A program made the translations under genes and the position numbers. A stretch of DNA of 64,000 nt from Pseudomonas sp. WS 5079 (GTDB lineage: Bacteria > Pseudomonadota > Gammaproteobacteria > Pseudomonadales > Pseudomonadaceae), in the NCBI RefSeq assembly GCF_012985465.1, contig NZ_JAAQWN010000005.1, forward strand, positions 310,001 to 374,000, given 5' to 3'. Under the pieces are notes generated by a model, which ran no database searches, had not been told where the DNA came from, and was given only the letters and a program-made list of their open reading frames with translations. The first letter of the stretch is position 1. Every line of letters begins with the position of its first letter. Below are positions 42,214 to 51,159 of this stretch, piece by piece.

Positions 42214-42423
42214 ATGAACAACGGTAAATCCTTCCCCTGGAACCTCGACCTAACTGGCATCTGCGATCAGTGCAACAGATCCCGCGCCCACGGCAACCAC
42301 CAGAAGTGCAGCAAAGCACGCCAGGCGCTAAACGCTCAGCGGCGGGCCGAGGAAGCCCAATCCGGTACCGCACAGGCACCTAGAAAAAGTGCCAGCCTAT
42401 TCTGGTTACTTCGCCAACAGTGA
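42214..42423 (+). CDS. Small unknown prophage protein with CxxC
   Basis: 69 residues, basic, with 'GICDQCNRSRAHGNHQKC', a possible C2HC zinc site. AAGGA lies 7-8 nt before ATG 42214. Last gene of the early operon, 28 bp before a clear terminator. Similar small proteins are common in phage early regions; no family recognised. Confidence 0.6.
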   Translation: MNNGKSFPWNLDLTGICDQCNRSRAHGNHQKCSKARQALNAQRRAEEAQSGTAQAPRKSASLFWLLRQQ

Positions 42424-42450
42424 TCGGCAACACTAAAACCGCAATACATC

Positions 42451-42473
42451 AGGCCCGGCGACGGGCCTTTTTT
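42451..42473 (+). terminator. Rho-independent terminator of the early operon
   Basis: AGGCCCG-GCGA-CGGGCCT followed by TTTTTT. It separates the early operon from the integrase gene, which therefore needs its own promoter. Confidence 0.85.
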
Positions 42474-42517
42474 CTTCCTGTTGGCAGAATCTTTCGATAC
42501 ATCGTGTGGGGACGGAT

Positions 42518-43711
42518 ATGGCAGATGGCGTAGAGGCCCGTGGCAATTCGGTACGGGTCTATTTTCGTTTCAATGGCGAGCTTTGTCGGGAGCTGGTGCC
42601 CGGCGGCAACACACCGGAGAACCGTGAGCATGCAAAGCGCCTGGTGACGGTGATCGAATACGAGATACAGGCTGGCACCTTCGATTATCGCCGGCATTTT
42701 CCCGAATCGACCAAATTGGCCGAGAACAGCTTTGGGCATTACCTGGACCTATGGCTGACCATCAAGAACAACAGCGTGGCCGCGACCTCTTTCCGTGGGT
42801 ACAAAAACAAGGCTGAGGTGCATGTGCGGCCCCGCTGGGGTGACATTCAGATCGATCAGATTGACCACCTGGACCTGCAAGAGTGGATTCAAGGGCCGCT
42901 GTCGAAACGTCTCAAGAACAAGACGATCCGCGACATCATCAGCAACGTGCGCCAGGTGTTCCGGCTTTACCGCACCAGGAAGAAGGTCGCGCACGACCCA
43001 ACCGAAGGTTTATTCGTCCGCCTGCCCGATCCAGAGGCGCCGGACCCGTTCACCAGGGCGGAAATCAAGCAGATCCTTGAAACACACACCAGTCGCACCC
43101 AGGAGCTACTGATGGTGCAGTTCATGATCTGGGCAGGCCCACGGGTGTCGGAGACCATCGCGCTGGCCTGGGAGGACGTCGACCTGAAACAGGGGACAGT
43201 GACTTTCCGCCGGTCCAAGGTGCGCGGGGCCTACCGCGTGACCAAAACCCGGCGCTCGACGCGCAAAGTGCGCCTGCTGGAGCCCGCGTGGGATGCCCTG
43301 CGCAAACTGGACGCCATCAACCAGCTCAAGACTGTGGACACGGTCGACGTCGTCGAGCGGGACAACAAGACCGTCCGCAAGCACAAGCTGCATTTTGTGT
43401 TCCTGAACACCAAGAGCGGCCTACCGCACGTCAGCGACTTCGTCGTGAGGGACAGGTTCTTCAAAGCGCACTTGAAAGCGGCCGGCGTTCGCTATCGTGG
43501 TCCTGGCCAATGCCGACACACCTACGCCAGCCAGTTGCTCACCACCGGCGTGGCCTCGGTCGACTGGATCGCGGAACAGATGGGCCACACCAGCGCGAAT
43601 ATGATCCGGCAGCACTACGGCATGTGGATCAACGAGGACGGCCCGGACGTCATCGGCATGCTGCAGCACGCCCTGGGCATTCAGCCACCAGGTGCTGACG
43701 AAGGCCCGTAA
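42518..43711 (+). CDS. int: Tyrosine-family site-specific integrase
   Basis: 397 residues. SAM-like core-binding domain (about 60-160) and catalytic domain with Arg in 'GPRVSETIALAWEDV', the 'CRHTYASQLL' box and 'QMGHTSANMIRQHYG' ending in the active Tyr. It should recombine the tRNA-Ser core at 43845. ATG 42518 is preferred over GTG 42506 (GGGGA just upstream). Reads toward attR, 133 bp away, which is the usual layout for tRNA-inserted elements. Confidence 0.94.
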   Translation: MADGVEARGNSVRVYFRFNGELCRELVPGGNTPENREHAKRLVTVIEYEIQAGTFDYRRHFPESTKLAENSFGHYLDLWLTIKNNSVAATSFRGYKNKAEVHVRPRWGDIQIDQIDHLDLQEWIQGPLSKRLKNKTIRDIISNVRQVFRLYRTRKKVAHDPTEGLFVRLPDPEAPDPFTRAEIKQILETHTSRTQELLMVQFMIWAGPRVSETIALAWEDVDLKQGTVTFRRSKVRGAYRVTKTRRSTRKVRLLEPAWDALRKLDAINQLKTVDTVDVVERDNKTVRKHKLHFVFLNTKSGLPHVSDFVVRDRFFKAHLKAAGVRYRGPGQCRHTYASQLLTTGVASVDWIAEQMGHTSANMIRQHYGMWINEDGPDVIGMLQHALGIQPPGADEGP

Positions 43712-43796
43712 ACCGGGGTTCGAACGCGGCCAATTCAGCAGCCCGTATTCCCATGGATGTTCCCATATGGGGCTTTTTTGACCCTCTGAAAACACA

Positions 43797-43830
43797 AAAC
43801 CCCTGAAAACTTTAACGTTTTCAGGGGTTT
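43797..43830 (-). terminator. Phage-supplied hairpin behind tRNA-Ser
   Basis: 14-bp arms, AAACCCCTGAAAAC and GTTTTCAGGGGTTT, loop of 6. On the minus strand it is followed by a U-rich stretch. It lies 14 bp downstream of the tRNA-Ser 3' end and can replace the native terminator displaced to 7602-7634. On the plus strand it can stop the integrase transcript. Confidence 0.8.
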
Positions 43831-43844
43831 AGTCGTTTCAAATT

Positions 43845-43867
43845 TGGCGGTGAAGGAGAGATTCGAA
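43845..43867. repeat. attR, 23-bp core (inside tRNA-Ser)
   Basis: Exact copy of attL (7642-7664). Lies in the 3' end of the intact tRNA gene, which the phage restores on insertion. Confidence 0.92.
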
Positions 43868-43934
43868 CTCTCGATACAGTTTCCTGTATACACACTTTCC
43901 AGGCGTGCTCCTTAAGCCACTCGGACACTTCACC
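43845..43934 (-). tRNA. tRNA-Ser (anticodon GGA)
   Basis: 90 nt including encoded CCA. Acceptor GGTGAAG pairs with CTTCACC, discriminator G, anticodon loop CTGGAAA (anticodon GGA), a long variable arm (ATACAG...CTGTAT) typical of class II tRNA-Ser, and T arm with GGTTCGAATC-type loop (here AGTTCGAAT). It reads UCC/UCU codons. Host of the prophage; the same tRNA family is the phiCTX target. Confidence 0.95.
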
Positions 43935-44267
43935 GTATCTCGTCAAACTGATTCAGTCTGTCGAGGCGCGCTAATGTAGTCGAAAGCTTTTCCGATGGCA
44001 AAGGTTTTTTTCAGAATTTTCATGCGCTTAGACGGTTATCCCATGCCGCCTCCCTCTGGCGCGGTGTGGAGGGCGGCGATTGTGCCATTTTCAAGGCGTG
44101 TCGGTATGGGGCCAAGGTGGCTGGCGAGCCCTGACGTAGCCTACTCTGGGCCGGGCGGTTGGGAAAAGTCTGACTGGCCAGTCAGTCATGGCGCTTTACC
44201 GGGGCGGCCATGCTGGGTAACGTCTGCGGCCTGCCCTTCTATTAAACGTATTACAAGGAATCGCGTC
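43935..44267. other. Gap between tRNA-Ser and enoyl-CoA hydratase gene
   Basis: 333 bp. It must hold the tRNA-Ser promoter (minus strand, close to 43935-43990) and the promoter of the plus-strand hydratase. The hydratase frame is open leftwards to 43995, but the codon usage is poor and no start is supported. I see no other element. Confidence 0.5.
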
Positions 44268-44957
44268 ATGAGTGAGTTGATTGCCTACCACCTCGAAGAC
44301 GGTATCGCGACCCTGACCTTGAGCAACGGTAAGGTCAATGCCATTTCCCCTGCCGTGGTCAGTGCGTTTAATGAAGCGCTGGACCAGGCCGAGAAGGATC
44401 GCGCGGTGGTGATTATCACCGGTACGCCGGGGATTCTGTCGGGTGGTTATGATTTGAAAGTGATGACGGCCGGCCCTAAAGAGGCGGTCAGCCTGGTGAC
44501 GTCGGGCTCGACCCTGGCGCGTCGCCTGTTGTCGCACCCGTTTCCGGTGATTGTCGCGTGCCCTGGGCATGCGGTGGCAAAGGGGGCGTTCCTGTTGCTG
44601 TCGGTCGATTACCGGATTGGTGTCGAGGGGCCTTTTAGCATTGGCCTGAATGAAGTGATGATCGGCATGACCATGCACCATGCCGGGATTGAACTGGCCC
44701 GCGATCGCCTGCGTAAGTCGGCGTTTCATCGTTCGGTGATCAATGCCGAGATGTTCACCCCGCAGGACGCCTTGAGCGCCGGTTTCCTCGATAAGGTGGT
44801 GGCACCCGAAGAGCTGCAAGCCGCGGCCCTGGAAGCGGCGCGGCAGTTGAAGAAGATCAATATGAACGCCCACAAGCAAACCAAGCTGAAGGTGCGTAAA
44901 GCCCTGCTGGATCTGCTGGATAACGCGATCATTCAGGACCAGGAACATCTGGGCTGA
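44268..44957 (+). CDS. Enoyl-CoA hydratase/isomerase family protein
   Basis: 229 residues of the crotonase fold: 'GKVNAISPAVVSAFNEALDQAEKDRAVVIITGTPGILSGGYDLKVM' (oxyanion hole near Gly-Gly) and 'CPGHAVAKGAFLLLSVDYRIGVEGPFSIGLNEVMIGM'. The usual second catalytic Glu region reads 'NEVMIGM', so a Glu is present. AAGGA lies 8 nt before ATG 44268. Reaction probably hydration or isomerisation of an enoyl-CoA; substrate not known. Monocistronic, with its own terminator. Confidence 0.85.
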   Translation: MSELIAYHLEDGIATLTLSNGKVNAISPAVVSAFNEALDQAEKDRAVVIITGTPGILSGGYDLKVMTAGPKEAVSLVTSGSTLARRLLSHPFPVIVACPGHAVAKGAFLLLSVDYRIGVEGPFSIGLNEVMIGMTMHHAGIELARDRLRKSAFHRSVINAEMFTPQDALSAGFLDKVVAPEELQAAALEAARQLKKINMNAHKQTKLKVRKALLDLLDNAIIQDQEHLG

Positions 44958-44979
44958 GTCTCCCGAGACCGCATCAAAC

Positions 44980-45006
44980 AAAGCCCGACCCTGCGTCGGG
45001 CTTTTT
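44980..45006 (+). terminator. Rho-independent terminator
   Basis: AAAGCCCGAC-CCTGC-GTCGGGCTTTTT behind the hydratase gene. Confidence 0.88.
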
Positions 45007-45173
45007 CTTACAGCCCGTTCTGAATCACCTTGCAACCGCTCTAGATGGCATCTGTCTCCATCTGCTGAAACATGTACTTAAACATCGCCCATCTCCTACC
45101 ACTACAGGGGTAATTGCCGAATACAGTGCACGTCCGTACACTGCGCCACCTTTTGTCCCGATGGTCCGTGTCG

Positions 45174-45896
45174 ATGCTCTATTGTTTACGCATGTTATTG
45201 ATGGGCCTGCATTTTCTGATTGCCGGTGTGCTGGGCGTGCTGCTGGGGATCTGCCGGCCGTTCAACCCGGATAACAGCCGCCTGTGCGCCCGCCTGTATG
45301 CTCTGCCGGCCATGTGGATCCTGCGGCTGCGGGTCAAGCCGCAAGTGGACTCGCTGCGCAACAAGCCGAGCAGTTGCGTGATTATTGCCAACCACCAGTC
45401 CAACTATGATTTGTTCGTGTTCGGCAATGTGGTGCCCTATCGCACCGTGTGCATCGGCAAAAAAAGCCTGAAGTGGGTGCCACTGTTCGGGCAACTGTTC
45501 TGGCTGGCGGGCAATGTGTTGATTGACCGGGGCAATGCGCAGAAGGCGCGGCGGTCGATGTTGACCACCACCCATACCCTGCAACACGAAGAAACCTCGA
45601 TCTGGGTGTTTCCGGAAGGCACACGCAACCTGGGTGAATCGTTGCTGCCGTTCAAGAAGGGCGCGTTCCAAATGGCGATTGCCGCCGGAGTGCCGATTGT
45701 GCCGGTGTGCGTCAGTACCTATGTGACGCAGATGAAGCTCAATCGCTGGAACAGTGGCGATATCTTGATCCGGTCATTGGCGCCGATTCCTACAACAGGA
45801 TTGACGATGGATGACATGCCCGGGCTGATGGAGAAGTGCCGGACGCAAATGGTCGAGTGCATTGAAGCCATGGATAAAACACTGCAAAAAACCTGA
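45174..45896 (+). CDS. plsC: 1-acyl-sn-glycerol-3-phosphate acyltransferase (PlsC-like)
   Basis: 240 residues with an N-terminal membrane region ('LRMLLMGLHFLIAGVLGVLLGI') and the acyltransferase boxes 'NHQSNYD' (HX4D), 'GKKSLKWVPLFGQL', 'FPEGTRN' and 'VPIVPVCVS'. It acylates lysophosphatidate in the inner membrane. The start is uncertain: ATG 45174 is used, TTG 45114 is in frame and ATG 45192 also possible. Pseudomonads have several PlsC paralogues, so the exact role (housekeeping or lipid remodelling) is not fixed. Confidence 0.85.
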   Translation: MLYCLRMLLMGLHFLIAGVLGVLLGICRPFNPDNSRLCARLYALPAMWILRLRVKPQVDSLRNKPSSCVIIANHQSNYDLFVFGNVVPYRTVCIGKKSLKWVPLFGQLFWLAGNVLIDRGNAQKARRSMLTTTHTLQHEETSIWVFPEGTRNLGESLLPFKKGAFQMAIAAGVPIVPVCVSTYVTQMKLNRWNSGDILIRSLAPIPTTGLTMDDMPGLMEKCRTQMVECIEAMDKTLQKT

Positions 45897-45920
45897 CGGC
45901 AAGCCGGCTCCTACAATGTG
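45896..45920 (+). repeat. Single REP-like half element
   Basis: CGGCAAGCCGGCTCCTACA is the tail sequence found in the larger REP pairs at 60146 and 62161. Solitary, just behind the plsC stop. Confidence 0.45.
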
Positions 45921-45975
45921 GCGTTTCAGGCTAAGCTGGCCGGTTACTGCCACTTGTGAAGAAGCGATCAGCATT

Positions 45976-46947
45976 ATGGGTAGAGTTGTTGCGGCGGCCG
46001 TCTATAGCGCCGGTAAAAAAGTCCGGGATATCACCCTCGATGAAGGCGCCGCCTGGGCGGCCAAGCCTGATCACTTTGTATGGATCGGCCTGGAAGAGCC
46101 CGACGCCCAGGAACTGGCCAATCTGCAACGCCAGTTCAACCTGCATGAACTGGCCATCGAAGACGCCCTCGAAAAACACAGCCGGCCGAAGCTGGAAACC
46201 TTTGGCGACGCACTGTTTATCGTGACTTATTCGCCGGTGCGCCATGAAGGCAAGCTGGAGTTTATCGAGACCCATATTTTTGCCGGCAACGGCTATATCA
46301 TCACCGCGCGCAACGGCCACTCGGCGTCCTACGGCTATGTACGCCAGCGCTGTGAGGCGCGGCCGCTACTGCTGGAGCACGGGGAAGATTTCGTACTCTA
46401 TGCCCTGCTGGATTTTGTCACCGAAAACTACCAGCCCGTGAGTGAGGCGATTCATGCCGAGATCGATGCGCTGGAGCACAACGTGTTGTGCAACTCCCTG
46501 AACGAGCGCGATATCCAGAACCTGCACGGCCTGCGCCGCGACGTACTGCGGCTGCGCCGGCATGTGGCGCCAATGGTGGAAATCAGCGAGGAATTGCAAA
46601 AGCTGAGCTTCCCGTTTATCGACAAGAACATGCGCCCATACTTTCGCGATGTAGAGATCCACGTCACGCGGCAGATGGAAGACCTTTCGACCCTGCGCGA
46701 CATCGCCAGCCAGACCATCGAGATCGGCGTGCTGCTCGAAGCCTCGCGCCAGAGCGTGGTGCAGCGCAAGTTTGCAGCCTGGGCGGCGATCCTCGCATTC
46801 CCCACGGCGGTGGCCGGGATCTATGGGATGAACTTCCAGAACATGCCGGAACTGCAATGGCACTACGGCTATTTTGCGGTACTGGGATTTATCGCGGTGG
46901 GGTGTACGGGCCTGTGGGCCAGCTTCAAGCGCTCGGGGTGGCTGTAA
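45976..46947 (+). CDS. corA: CorA-family magnesium/cobalt transporter
   Basis: 323 residues. Large N-terminal cytoplasmic domain, long helix, and two C-terminal membrane segments with the signature 'YGMNFQNMPEL' between them ('AAWAAILAFPTAVAGIYGMN' and 'YGYFAVLGFIAVGCTGLWASF'). It forms a pentameric Mg2+ channel in the inner membrane. ATG 45976 chosen from the conserved 'MGRVVAAAVYS' start; the frame is open back into plsC. Followed by a convergent gene. Confidence 0.92.
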   Translation: MGRVVAAAVYSAGKKVRDITLDEGAAWAAKPDHFVWIGLEEPDAQELANLQRQFNLHELAIEDALEKHSRPKLETFGDALFIVTYSPVRHEGKLEFIETHIFAGNGYIITARNGHSASYGYVRQRCEARPLLLEHGEDFVLYALLDFVTENYQPVSEAIHAEIDALEHNVLCNSLNERDIQNLHGLRRDVLRLRRHVAPMVEISEELQKLSFPFIDKNMRPYFRDVEIHVTRQMEDLSTLRDIASQTIEIGVLLEASRQSVVQRKFAAWAAILAFPTAVAGIYGMNFQNMPELQWHYGYFAVLGFIAVGCTGLWASFKRSGWL

Positions 46948-46954
46948 CCTGCCC

Positions 46955-46972
46955 ACCCCGGCCGGCCGGGGT
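46955..46972. terminator. GC palindrome between convergent genes
   Basis: ACCCCGGCCGGCCGGGGT is a perfect palindrome located between the corA stop and the stop of the amidotransferase. No U-run. May act as a weak bidirectional stop. Confidence 0.4.
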
Positions 46973-47694
46973 CAAGCGACCTGCGGCTTGTGGGCTACAA
47001 AACGCATCATCCATTCCGCCACGGTTACCCCGTGGTGGTCATGGGCAAGGCTGGCGACGCCCTGCTGGTAGATCTGTTCGCCAAGGTTGAGCTGGCGAAT
47101 GTCGAGCAAGGCCCGGGAGTAATCGTGGATAAACTCCGGATGCCCCTGGAAGCACAGCACCTGATCATTGATGTGATAAGCGGCAAACGGGCAGAAATCG
47201 CTGGAGGCGATCACCGTGGCGTTTTCCGGCAAGGCGGTGACCTGGTCCTGATGGCTGATCAATAGGGTCAGTTCTTCTACCACCGGGCTCATCCACGGCG
47301 CCTTGGCGGCCAATTGATAGTTGTGCGTGCCCACGCCCCAGCCCTGGCTCGCCCGCTCGCTCTTGCCGCCCAGCAGCAGCGCCAGCAGTTGATGGCCGAA
47401 ACAGATGCCGAGCAGCTTGTCGCCCCGCTCGTAACGGTTCAGCAGGTAGGCCTTGAGGGTTTCGATCCACGGGTCGGTAGCGAAGGAATCCGCCTTGCTG
47501 CCCGTGACCAGGTAGGCGTCGAACACTTCGCTGTCCGCCGGGTAGTGGCCTTGCATCACGTTGTAGACGACGAATTCGGCGGCAATCGGCTGCTGCGAAA
47601 ACAGGCGCTGGAACATCTGCCCGTAACCTTGATATTGATCGACCAGTTCCGGACGCAGGATATCGGTTTCCAGAATGCAGACGCGTAGCGACAT
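46972..47694 (-). CDS. Class I glutamine amidotransferase-like protein
   Basis: 240 residues. Nucleophile Cys in 'LLGICFGHQLLALLLGG' and His in 'CFQGHPEF' with a downstream Glu make a GATase triad. Known relatives include GMP synthase-like and gamma-glutamyl hydrolases that act without a synthase subunit. The physiological substrate is not apparent. AGGT precedes the ATG. Alone between corA and the fad operon. Confidence 0.85.
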   Translation of the reverse strand: MSLRVCILETDILRPELVDQYQGYGQMFQRLFSQQPIAAEFVVYNVMQGHYPADSEVFDAYLVTGSKADSFATDPWIETLKAYLLNRYERGDKLLGICFGHQLLALLLGGKSERASQGWGVGTHNYQLAAKAPWMSPVVEELTLLISHQDQVTALPENATVIASSDFCPFAAYHINDQVLCFQGHPEFIHDYSRALLDIRQLNLGEQIYQQGVASLAHDHHGVTVAEWMMRFVAHKPQVA

Positions 47695-47792
47695 AAAAAA
47701 TACCTGACACGGTGATGGGAATAACGCACACCCGCCAGCCTGCCCTGAAATACCCTTTCAAGGCAAGCCCCCACCCATGACCTGTCGGGAGG

Positions 47793-49937
47793 TTAGAACG
47801 TTGTGCCCTGGGCGGCCTTTTCCAGCAACAAGGCTGGCGGGGTGAACCGTTCGCCGTATTGCTCGGCCAGGTAACGCGCCCGCGCCACGAAGTCGTTCAA
47901 ACCGTACTGGTTGATAAACTGCAGCGCCCCGCCGGTCCACGCCGCAAAGCCGATGCCGAAGATCGAACCGATATTGGCATCGGCGGTGGACATCAACACG
48001 CCCTCCTCCACACACCGCACTGTTTCGATGGCCTGGATAAACAGCAGGCGGTCGCGCACATCCTGTGCCGAAATCTGCTGGCCGGGCTTCTCGAAGCGCA
48101 CCTTGAGTTCTGGCCACAGGTATTTCTGGCCACCGCTGGGGTATTCGTAGAAACCACCGCCCGCCGCCTTGCCCGGGCGCTTGTACTCATTGAGCAACAG
48201 GTCGATCACCGCAAACGCCGGATGCTCGGGCAGCGTCTTGCCTTCGGCGTGCAGATCCTTGGCTGTCTGCTGACGGATATGGCTCATCAGGCTGAGGGAA
48301 ACTTCGTCAGAAATCGCCAGCGGACCAATCGGCATCCCGGCCTTGCGCGCTTCGGTCTCGATCATCGGCGCGGCTACGCCTTCGCCGAGCAGGGTGATGC
48401 CTTCGTTGGTGAAGGTGCCAAATACCCGCGAGGTGAAAAAGCCGCGACTGTCGTTCACCACAATCGGGGTTTTCTTGATTTGCAGTACGAAATCAAAACC
48501 ACGAGCCAGGGTTTCGTCGCTGGTATTGGCACCTTTGATGATTTCCACCAGTGGCATTTTTTCCACCGGGCTGAAGAAGTGCAGGCCGATAAACTTGCCT
48601 TGGTCCGGCACCGCATTCGCCAGGCCGCTGATGGGCAAGGTGGACGTATTGGAAGCAATCACCGCGTCAGCGCCTACCACGCGCTGGGCCGCCGCCGAGA
48701 CCTTGGCCTTGAGGTCACGGTCTTCGAATACGGCTTCGATGATCAGGTCGCAACCGGCCAGGTCGGCATCGCTGTCTGTAGGATGGATCCGCGCCAGGGT
48801 GCTTTCCCGCTGCTCAGGCGTCAGTTGCCCACGGCTGACTTTCTTGTCCAGCAGCGCCGCCGAGTGGGCCTTGCCCTTCTCTGCCGCCGCCAGCGTCACG
48901 TCCTTGAGCACCACTTCCACTCCCGCCGATGCACTGGTGTAGGCAATCCCCGCGCCCATCATGCCGGCGCCGAGGATGCCGACCTTGCGCGTGACATACG
49001 GCGCAAACCCCGCAGGCCGTGAGCCACCAGCGTTGATTTCGTTGAGCTGGAACCAGAAGGTGCCGATCATATTCTTCGCCACCTGGCCGGTGGTGAGCTC
49101 GGTGAAGTAGCGGGTCTCGATCAGGTGCGCGGTGTCGAAGTCCACCTGGGCGCCCTCCACGGCCGCACAGAGGATTTTCTCCGGCGCCGGGAAGCAGCCA
49201 TTGGTTTTGCTGCGCAGGATCGACGGCGCAATGGCGAGCATTTGCGCGACTTTTGGATTGGACGGTGTGCCACCTGGAATCTGGTGACCCTTGATATCCC
49301 AAGGCTGTTTGGCCGTCGGGTTGGCCAGGATCCAGGCCCGGGATTTGGCCAGCAGTTCATCGTGATCCGCCGCCAACTCGTCGATCAAACCGGCTTGCAG
49401 GGCCTTCTGCGCGCTGATCTTCTTGCCTTCCAGCAGGTACGGCAAGGCCTTCTCCAGACCCAGCATGCGCACCATGCGCACCACCCCGCCGCCGCCCGGC
49501 AACAGGCCGAGGGTGACTTCCGGCAAGCCGATCTGCACGGCTGGATGATCCAGCGCCACGCGGTGCTGGCACGCCAGGCATAGCTCCCAGCCACCGCCGA
49601 GGGCGGCGCCGTTGATCGCGGCCACCACCGGCTTGCCGAGGGTTTCCAGGCTGCGCAACTGCGCCTTCAGGCCCAGGACCATGTCGTAGAACGCCTTGGC
49701 ATGGGGCTTGTCGACTTTGATCAGCTCATTGAGGTCACCGCCGGCAAAGAAGGTTTTTTTCGCCGAGGTGATTATGACCCCGGCAATCCCATCCTTTTCC
49801 GCATCCAGGCGTGCGACCGTGGCGGCCATGGCCTCGCGGTAGGCCGCGTTCATGGTGTTGGCACTCTGGCCGGGCATGTCGAGGGTCAGCACCACGATTT
49901 GGTCCTGGCCTTTTTCGTAACGAATGGCGTCGGTCAT
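47793..49937 (-). CDS. Bifunctional enoyl-CoA hydratase / 3-hydroxyacyl-CoA dehydrogenase (FadB/FadJ-type)
   Basis: 714 residues. Hydratase part (1-190: 'FFAGGDLNELI', 'NGAALGGGWELCLACQHRVAL', 'LPEVTLGLLPGGGGVVRM') and dehydrogenase part with the NAD fold 'VGILGAGMMGAGIAY' near 320, 'HFFSPVEKMPLVEII' and a C-terminal domain. It performs two steps of fatty-acid beta-oxidation. AAGGA 7 nt before ATG 49937 fixes the start. The thiolase gene ends 16 bp upstream, giving a fadA-fadB like pair. It is a pseudomonad paralogue distinct from canonical fadBA, so no symbol is given. Confidence 0.92.
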   Translation of the reverse strand: MTDAIRYEKGQDQIVVLTLDMPGQSANTMNAAYREAMAATVARLDAEKDGIAGVIITSAKKTFFAGGDLNELIKVDKPHAKAFYDMVLGLKAQLRSLETLGKPVVAAINGAALGGGWELCLACQHRVALDHPAVQIGLPEVTLGLLPGGGGVVRMVRMLGLEKALPYLLEGKKISAQKALQAGLIDELAADHDELLAKSRAWILANPTAKQPWDIKGHQIPGGTPSNPKVAQMLAIAPSILRSKTNGCFPAPEKILCAAVEGAQVDFDTAHLIETRYFTELTTGQVAKNMIGTFWFQLNEINAGGSRPAGFAPYVTRKVGILGAGMMGAGIAYTSASAGVEVVLKDVTLAAAEKGKAHSAALLDKKVSRGQLTPEQRESTLARIHPTDSDADLAGCDLIIEAVFEDRDLKAKVSAAAQRVVGADAVIASNTSTLPISGLANAVPDQGKFIGLHFFSPVEKMPLVEIIKGANTSDETLARGFDFVLQIKKTPIVVNDSRGFFTSRVFGTFTNEGITLLGEGVAAPMIETEARKAGMPIGPLAISDEVSLSLMSHIRQQTAKDLHAEGKTLPEHPAFAVIDLLLNEYKRPGKAAGGGFYEYPSGGQKYLWPELKVRFEKPGQQISAQDVRDRLLFIQAIETVRCVEEGVLMSTADANIGSIFGIGFAAWTGGALQFINQYGLNDFVARARYLAEQYGERFTPPALLLEKAAQGTTF

Positions 49938-49953
49938 GACAGATTCCTTAGGC

Positions 49954-51159
49954 TCAGAGGCGTTCGATAATGGTGGCGATACCCATGCCGCCGCCCACAC
50001 AGAGCGTGGCCAGGCCGTAACGCTGCTGGCGCACCTCCAACTCGTCGAGCAAGGTGCCGAGGATCGCGCACCCCGTGGCCCCCAGCGGGTGGCCCATGGC
50101 AATCGAGCCACCATTGACATTGACCCGGGCGGCGTCGATGCCCATGTCCTTGATGAACTTGAGCACCACCGAGGCGAAGGCTTCGTTGACCTCGAACAGG
50201 TCGATGTCCTCGACCCGCAGGCCGGCCTTGGCCAGGGCCTTGCGGGTGGCCGGCGCGGGGCCAGTCAACATGATGGTCGGATCGGTACTGGTGACGGCGG
50301 TGGCGACGATACGCGCACGCGCTTGCAGGCCCAATTCACGGCCCCGGGCCTCGGAGCCGATCAGCATCAAGGCCGCGCCATCGACAATCCCGGAACTGTT
50401 ACCCGGTGTGTGCACATGCTGGATGCGCTCGACATGGCTGTAGACCCGCAAGGCCGTGGCATCGAAGCCCATCTGCCCCATCATTTCGAAGCTCGGCTTG
50501 AGTTTGCCCAACCCTTCGAGCGTCGAGTCGCCACGGATAAATTCGTCGTGATCGAGCAGTACGATGCCGTTCTGGTCCTGCACCGGGATCAGGGATTTGT
50601 TGAAGGAACCATCTGATCTGGCCCGCGCCGCTTTCTGCTGGGAGTGTAAGGCGAAGGTGTCGACATCTTCGCGGCTGAAGCCTTCCAGGGTGGCGATCAG
50701 GTCGGCGCCAATCCCCTGGGGCGTGAAGTGGCTGTGCATATTGGTCTGCGGGTCCAGCACCCAGGCACCGCCATCGCTGCCCATGGGCACGCGGGACATG
50801 GACTCGACACCGCCGACCACCACCAGGTCCTCGAAGCCGGAACGCACCTTCATCGCCCCAAGGTTGACCGCCTCCAGGCCCGACGCACAGAAGCGGTTGA
50901 CCTGCACACCGGCGACGCTGACGTCCCAGTCGGCTACCAACGCGGCGGTCTTGGCGATATCCGCGCCCTGGTCCCCGACTGGCGTGACGCAACCGAGCAC
51001 GATGTCATCCACCTGGCGCGTGTCCAGGTCACTGCGCTGTTGCAGGGCGCTGAGCAAGCCGGCCAGCAGGTTCACCGGCTTGACGCTGTGCAAGGCGCCA
51101 TCGGCCTTGCCTTTGCCCCGGGGCGTACGTATCGCATCAAAGATCAAAGCTTGGGTCAT
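49954..51159 (-). CDS. Acetyl-CoA C-acyltransferase (thiolase)
   Basis: 401 residues. Acyl-carrying Cys91 in '[16 protein letters not shown]', '[19 protein letters not shown]' with catalytic His and '[15 protein letters not shown]' with the second Cys are all present. It cleaves 3-ketoacyl-CoA, the last beta-oxidation step, and is co-transcribed with the bifunctional protein. GAGGA lies before the ATG. Confidence 0.93.
   Translation of the reverse strand: MTQALIFDAIRTPRGKGKADGALHSVKPVNLLAGLLSALQQRSDLDTRQVDDIVLGCVTPVGDQGADIAKTAALVADWDVSVAGVQVNRFCASGLEAVNLGAMKVRSGFEDLVVVGGVESMSRVPMGSDGGAWVLDPQTNMHSHFTPQGIGADLIATLEGFSREDVDTFALHSQQKAARARSDGSFNKSLIPVQDQNGIVLLDHDEFIRGDSTLEGLGKLKPSFEMMGQMGFDATALRVYSHVERIQHVHTPGNSSGIVDGAALMLIGSEARGRELGLQARARIVATAVTSTDPTIMLTGPAPATRKALAKAGLRVEDIDLFEVNEAFASVVLKFIKDMGIDAARVNVNGGSIAMGHPLGATGCAILGTLLDELEVRQQRYGLATLCVGGGMGIATIIERL

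Larger units (their letters stand above)
7642..43867. mobile_element. P2/phiCTX-like prophage in tRNA-Ser(GGA)
   Basis: About 36.2 kb bounded by an exact 23-bp direct repeat that is the 3' end of tRNA-Ser. The content is a full set of P2-type head, lysis, baseplate, tail, control and replication genes, with a tyrosine integrase next to the right repeat. No structural gene is visibly broken, so it may be inducible. The difference from P2 is the placement: integrase and att at one end beyond the replication genes, cos close to the other att, and insertion in tRNA-Ser, all as known for P. aeruginosa phage phiCTX. No cytotoxin gene is present. Confidence 0.95.

Noticed and set aside
47859..49022. 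387-codon plus-strand frame opposite the FadB-like gene
   Set aside because: Antisense shadow of a well-identified gene, Arg/His-rich, with no ribosome-binding site.
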